A DNA stretch of 64,000 nt, from the NCBI GenBank assembly GCA_009869945.1, contig WIXG01000099.1, positions 1 through 64,000 of the forward strand, read 5' to 3'. Each line of letters begins with the position of its first letter. Within the stretch, counting starts at the first letter, position 1. Below the pieces are notes generated by a model. That model was not told where the DNA came from. It searched no databases and saw only the letters and a program-made list of their open reading frames with translations. This document shows, piece after piece, positions 59,901 to 64,000 of the stretch. The translations under genes and the position numbers were made by a program. The stretch is from Mesaphorura yosii. Lineage: Eukaryota; Arthropoda; Collembola; Poduromorpha; Tullbergiidae.

Positions 59901-62900
59901 GTTTTTATTGTTATATTATCATATTATGTAAGTTTTATCGTTACAAATGATCATTCTTATACACTGATAGTTGCAACTTCACAGCATCACTTTTTCTTCT
60001 GATTCTTTGCTGCCAGGACCGACCTACGCGAACGAAGCGCTCATATGCTTGCTCTTCGTGAGGGTTTCTTTCCTTTTCTGTAGTCACATAACCCGTAATA
60101 TATTGCTGTCAACAGAGAGTAAGGAATTCTTTTCACTTGAATAAACAACCCTGCATGTGTGCATACATGTTCACTCGCAAAGGCTATTAATAATGCTATT
60201 ATCATTATTACGTACTATTTAGCAACTAAAGAACCTGTCGCAGCCACGCAGCGACCCACTCGCCGCTGCTGGGTTGAATTGAATCCTTTTAAATTAGAGC
60301 AATGGGTTAATTACGAACGCAAACTTCAACTGGGACCGGAAATTCAAATCGTACAGCACTCAGAATAAAGTACAGTAGCCTGCGACGACCTGCCTACCGT
60401 CGCGACAGCGGAATTCGCTCAAGAATATGACAAAAATACGGTAGCGAAATCAGAAAGCAGAACCAAGAGACATGATTACGGTTATCTTACAAGGAAAGGA
60501 TTCAGCTTGAGCACCATTGATGGAATGAGTCGTCGTACGTATGAGTTTTCGTGCGTGAGTTTAATATGCAAAAATGTAGGAATGAAAAAGGACAGACTTG
60601 TATGTTACGCGAATATTGTCATTATCATTATGTAATAATTCTTGCATATTTTTGTACTACCAGGAAGAGGCAGGCAAAAGTGAGACGGGCGATGCTCTTT
60701 CATAATTTACGTTGCCCGGGACCGTGCCGACATTTCCTGTGTGCAGCTGTACGTTTTATATGGAAAAATTTCATTTAGACGCGCAGTCTTGCAAAGTGAT
60801 TCAAGATTCGTGAGTCACAGAACACACGACACGAAGACATGCCCCTACTTTTCTGTGCCGTGTGCGTTCTTACTCAAGCTCATCTTTCTAGGTTCTAGAA
60901 ATGAAAGAAACTTTCAGGATTCCGAAGAAGAGAGCACGAACCTCATCGTTGTAATCATCATTTTATTTTCTTCATGATCATCATATCATCATCCTTCCTT
61001 GAATAAAATATTTTTGACATAACCTTAGCTTCCATAAATTACTATGGTCTAGTCTCTGCGTGCATAATGCGTGCGTGGTCCAACGAAAGTTCTGCTCTTG
61101 AGATTGAGATAATTCACATGCAAGGCTGAGAGACTAAAGACCCAGTTTTATTTTAAAGAACTTGTCTTACGCAGAAAAATTCATGCCAAGCCAGCCAAGT
61201 TCATGATGATAGTTTTTTTAATGTCTCCCATTACATGTCAAATGGTTCTTCTGGCTCGACATTATAAAAGTCATAATAACATGGCTTTTGGAGTCTTTTT
61301 GTGCTCAAGCTCCTAAAGGCTGATTAATTCACGTTCTGTTCACTCAGACTCAGGCAGGGATTCTAAGAGATACAGTGTGCACTGAATTTTGCCTCATTCT
61401 GCTCCTTTCTCTGGACTGACTATTCCTTTTGTGATTTTAATTTAGTCACAAAAGCATCCAGTTAACATTCAAACTTATTCAAAGCGTTGATGGTGCAACC
61501 GAATTATGCATCGACGCTTTCTTTGCATTATGCAGAATTACGTAGGAAATAGATCTGCTTTTCGTTGCAAAGTCTGACTCCATTGTTCATCAAAACTAAG
61601 TAGTTTTCCAGTGATCGTCGCGATCGCATCGCAAAGATGTAAATGGCATTAATGGAATTGACTCAAGTTCATTCCTTTAATGGGCGTAAAAGTGAACGAA
61701 TGCTGATGGTATTAATGCAGACTTGAAACACTTTTAAACACTTACTGCCTTCAAATAGCAAAATTACCGAGATCGAGAAATGGAAAGAAGAGAATTGTTA
61801 AATGGGCTGCTTGATTCATTGGCGAGATTGAAGGCTGAATTTATGTTAAAACACTTTTAAAATTGCAGTAAAAATAAAGTTTAATGATATCTCAATTCTT
61901 CCCTAGTCCGTGAATTTTATCCATCTTCGGATGGACGCCATGAGCCGCCAAGTATTTGCTCTACTTATCAAGTCGCTGCTGACTGTCTGACTGACTTAAT
62001 GGTGTAAGAACAAAAAGTAAGGCAATAAATACAGACTTATACAAACGTAAGGCAGTTATCGTAAGAACACTCCCGTAGTGAATTCAATCACATTGCATGC
62101 AATAGAACGCATACTCTACGCTACGGCCAGTGCACCGCCTGGCAACGCGAGCCAAGAATATGAGTCCGGTTTACGATTTTGGCCAGAAACTGTAGCAGCA
62201 TTGGATTCGGTGAAAATGATGGCGACAACTCAATGAAGTGAAGTGTTACTTTGCTGGTGTTGACGGTGGGAGAAGAGAAACTCTGTCAAGTTGCGCGTTG
62301 CAAAACGCAAGTGGACACATGCATTATGTATGTCCACAGGCTTTCTACAACCTGAGCTGGGGTTTGTTGTCGTTTGTCAAATTAGGACTACACTCTGCTA
62401 TGTTCCAGATGGGCAAAGATCGATTTCCTCTTTATACCGATTCTGATGTTGATTTAAGAACGTATCTCCAAGAATAAATTTATATTACATAATGCGGCGC
62501 TTGCTAATAAGCTTCTTCTCACTTCATGCTGTCGAGATGACTGGCGTCAAGTTGGAATTTGGGATGCCGGATGCCGAATTTCTTATTAAAACTTAATGCA
62601 ATTATTACACCACAGTTTCAATTTCCAACAGGAGTAATACGATTTTAACAACTTCATTTACTCTTTGTGCTTCAGGAGATGGATTTTATAAATTAATTAG
62701 TTTCGGTGTACTTCAGGCTCAGGCCCGAGCTTTACCTTGAATGTTTCTTTAAGAATTCGGTTGTTCAACATCGGAACGGAACCGCGTTTTGCAGTTGTAC
62801 GTGGTTACACGCTTCTGTTGCCTTTCTCAGCTTAATTGCGCTATACTTGAGCTGTTCCTTGTTACACGAGTTCTTATTTTGTATCTGGGAACGAAGTTTA

Positions 62901-64000
62901 CGCAATAGAAAACTAGTTCGATCATTTTTCTTCATGATCACCGCCGGTCGTCGATTTTCTTCACTAACAGCTTCATAATGGCGGCAACGCACTAAATGGT
63001 CTACGTGGAACGAAGAGTACGGAAATCAAATTTTCCCAAGAGGTTTTCTTCCAAAGTATTCTCATCCGGTTCTTTCTCATGCTTGCTGCTCTGCTTCGGC
63101 AGCAGCCACAGCCGCTGAGGAGCGAATGAACCCAGAAATGGACCTACTGGATACAATTTGTTTCAAGTATTATATAAATAATACAACTACAATGTAGAAC
63201 GTGAGTATCAAATCCAGTTGGGCAACGACACGCCAGAACTAGAACATTATCAGGAGGCAGTGTTGTAAGGCAGCAGTCCTGGCGAGCAGTAGTTTAGGAT
63301 GATCTCGACAACGACTGGCTATTCTTTAGTGAGGACTGTGCCACATTGCTACTAATAATGCTGAATACAAGTCACACATTTGGAGGGCCAGCGTAAAAGA
63401 AATCTTTGGCATTCTTGTAGACTTGGCCACGGCCATTGGCTCACAAGCTGTAAATAAAAGTCGGTCCAAGTTGAAGATGTATGAGAATGTGAGATAATCG
63501 AGTTAGAAAAGATACATTCCTGTTACTCTCGTGCTCACACATGAGTCAGATAAAATAATACTCTCATTCTTCCATATATTTATACGTTATTTCTTTCTTC
63601 CTCGCTTCTTTCTCTTGACTTTCTTTTATTTGTCCAAGTACTAAGTTAGGAGGAGAAAAGTCAGTCCGACCACGCGCCAACACACGCACTCGTCAGGCTC
63701 TAAAGTAATGTGCGTGGCGTGGGCACAATTTCGTTGGCAACCGAACACCGTAGCACGACGAGAGAGGCAACGCGAGAAAGATGAGCATGGACTTGTTGTG
63801 GCGGTGCAGAACGCACAATAAAAGAATCTTGGGCACTTTTTCCTGCACAATGATAATAATAATGATGGCAAGTGAAAAAAGAAAACCTTTCAGCAGCAGA
63901 CTTGCTTGGTATGCCATGGCCACTTGTTTCCTACCGAAACATAATAAAAGAAAACTTCTTCATGCGGCCGTGGCAGGTCGAATGCTGGAGTAAGCACTTC
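56936..64000. other. 7-kb right intergenic stretch, no recognisable gene
   Basis: Mostly AT-rich. A stop-free plus-strand frame at 59047-59727 (226 codons) is unusually long for such sequence, but it has no domain or splice support and is overlapped by a 116-codon frame on the other strand. A small ATG-donor pair sits at 58410 (MELESE|GTAAGT) without a continuation. No tRNA or repeat was recognised. Confidence 0.45.

Overview
The window reads as nuclear DNA of an arthropod. Genes are split by short GT-AG introns (about 50-90 bp, a few of kilobase size), core promoters are TATA plus initiator, there are no bacterial operon signals, and the gene content is animal: a cuticle-protein relic, CUB-domain SOL-1-like proteins, a chemoreceptor array, and peroxisomal and mitochondrial genes. 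A non-insect hexapod such as a springtail fits the chemoreceptors best, but that is inference. Exon coordinates in the entries were joined by hand from splice sites and reading phase. For ten of the twelve intact gene models the spliced length is an exact multiple of three with one open frame; the carbonic anhydrase and the 8-Cys peptide have a single coding exon.

Layout. 1-3.5 kb: nothing recognisable. 3.5-5.3 kb (-): DOMON/cytochrome b561-like membrane protein, clear 3' half and unresolved 5' half. 5.8-11.1 kb (-): seven-exon gene for a secreted 1317-aa low-complexity (S/T, Q/P/H, poly-Glu) protein. 12.8-13.7 kb (-): CHCHD2/CHCHD10. 14.9-15.5 kb (+): decayed cuticle protein gene that keeps its promoter. 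15.6-17.0 kb (-): two-CUB SOL-1-like half gene. 17.7-19.0 kb (-): phytanoyl-CoA hydroxylase PHYH with a PTS2. 19.5-20.1 kb (-): 200-aa single-pass membrane protein. 24.1-24.7 kb (+): 8-cysteine secreted peptide. 24.8-26.1 kb (-): coiled-coil plus FLYWCH/MULE-like zinc-finger protein. 27.8-28.8 kb (-): secreted alpha carbonic anhydrase, intronless. 31.5-37.9 kb (+): four tandem seven-TM gustatory-receptor-like genes. 44.9-56.9 kb (+): 14-exon four-CUB SOL-1-like gene with an antisense decayed GIY-YIG gene nested in its fourth intron. 57-64 kb: nothing recognisable.

How the parts relate. The two CUB genes are paralogues: the short one matches CUB3-CUB4 of the long one with identical intron positions and phases. 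SOL-1 proteins are auxiliary subunits of glutamate receptors, so the short copy may be a derived receptor- or matrix-binding form. The chemoreceptors are a local tandem expansion. The remaining genes appear functionally independent. The most unusual items are the half-gene CUB duplication, the nested decayed GIY-YIG gene, the internal exon duplication of poly-Glu exons in the 1317-aa gene, and the 8-Cys peptide.
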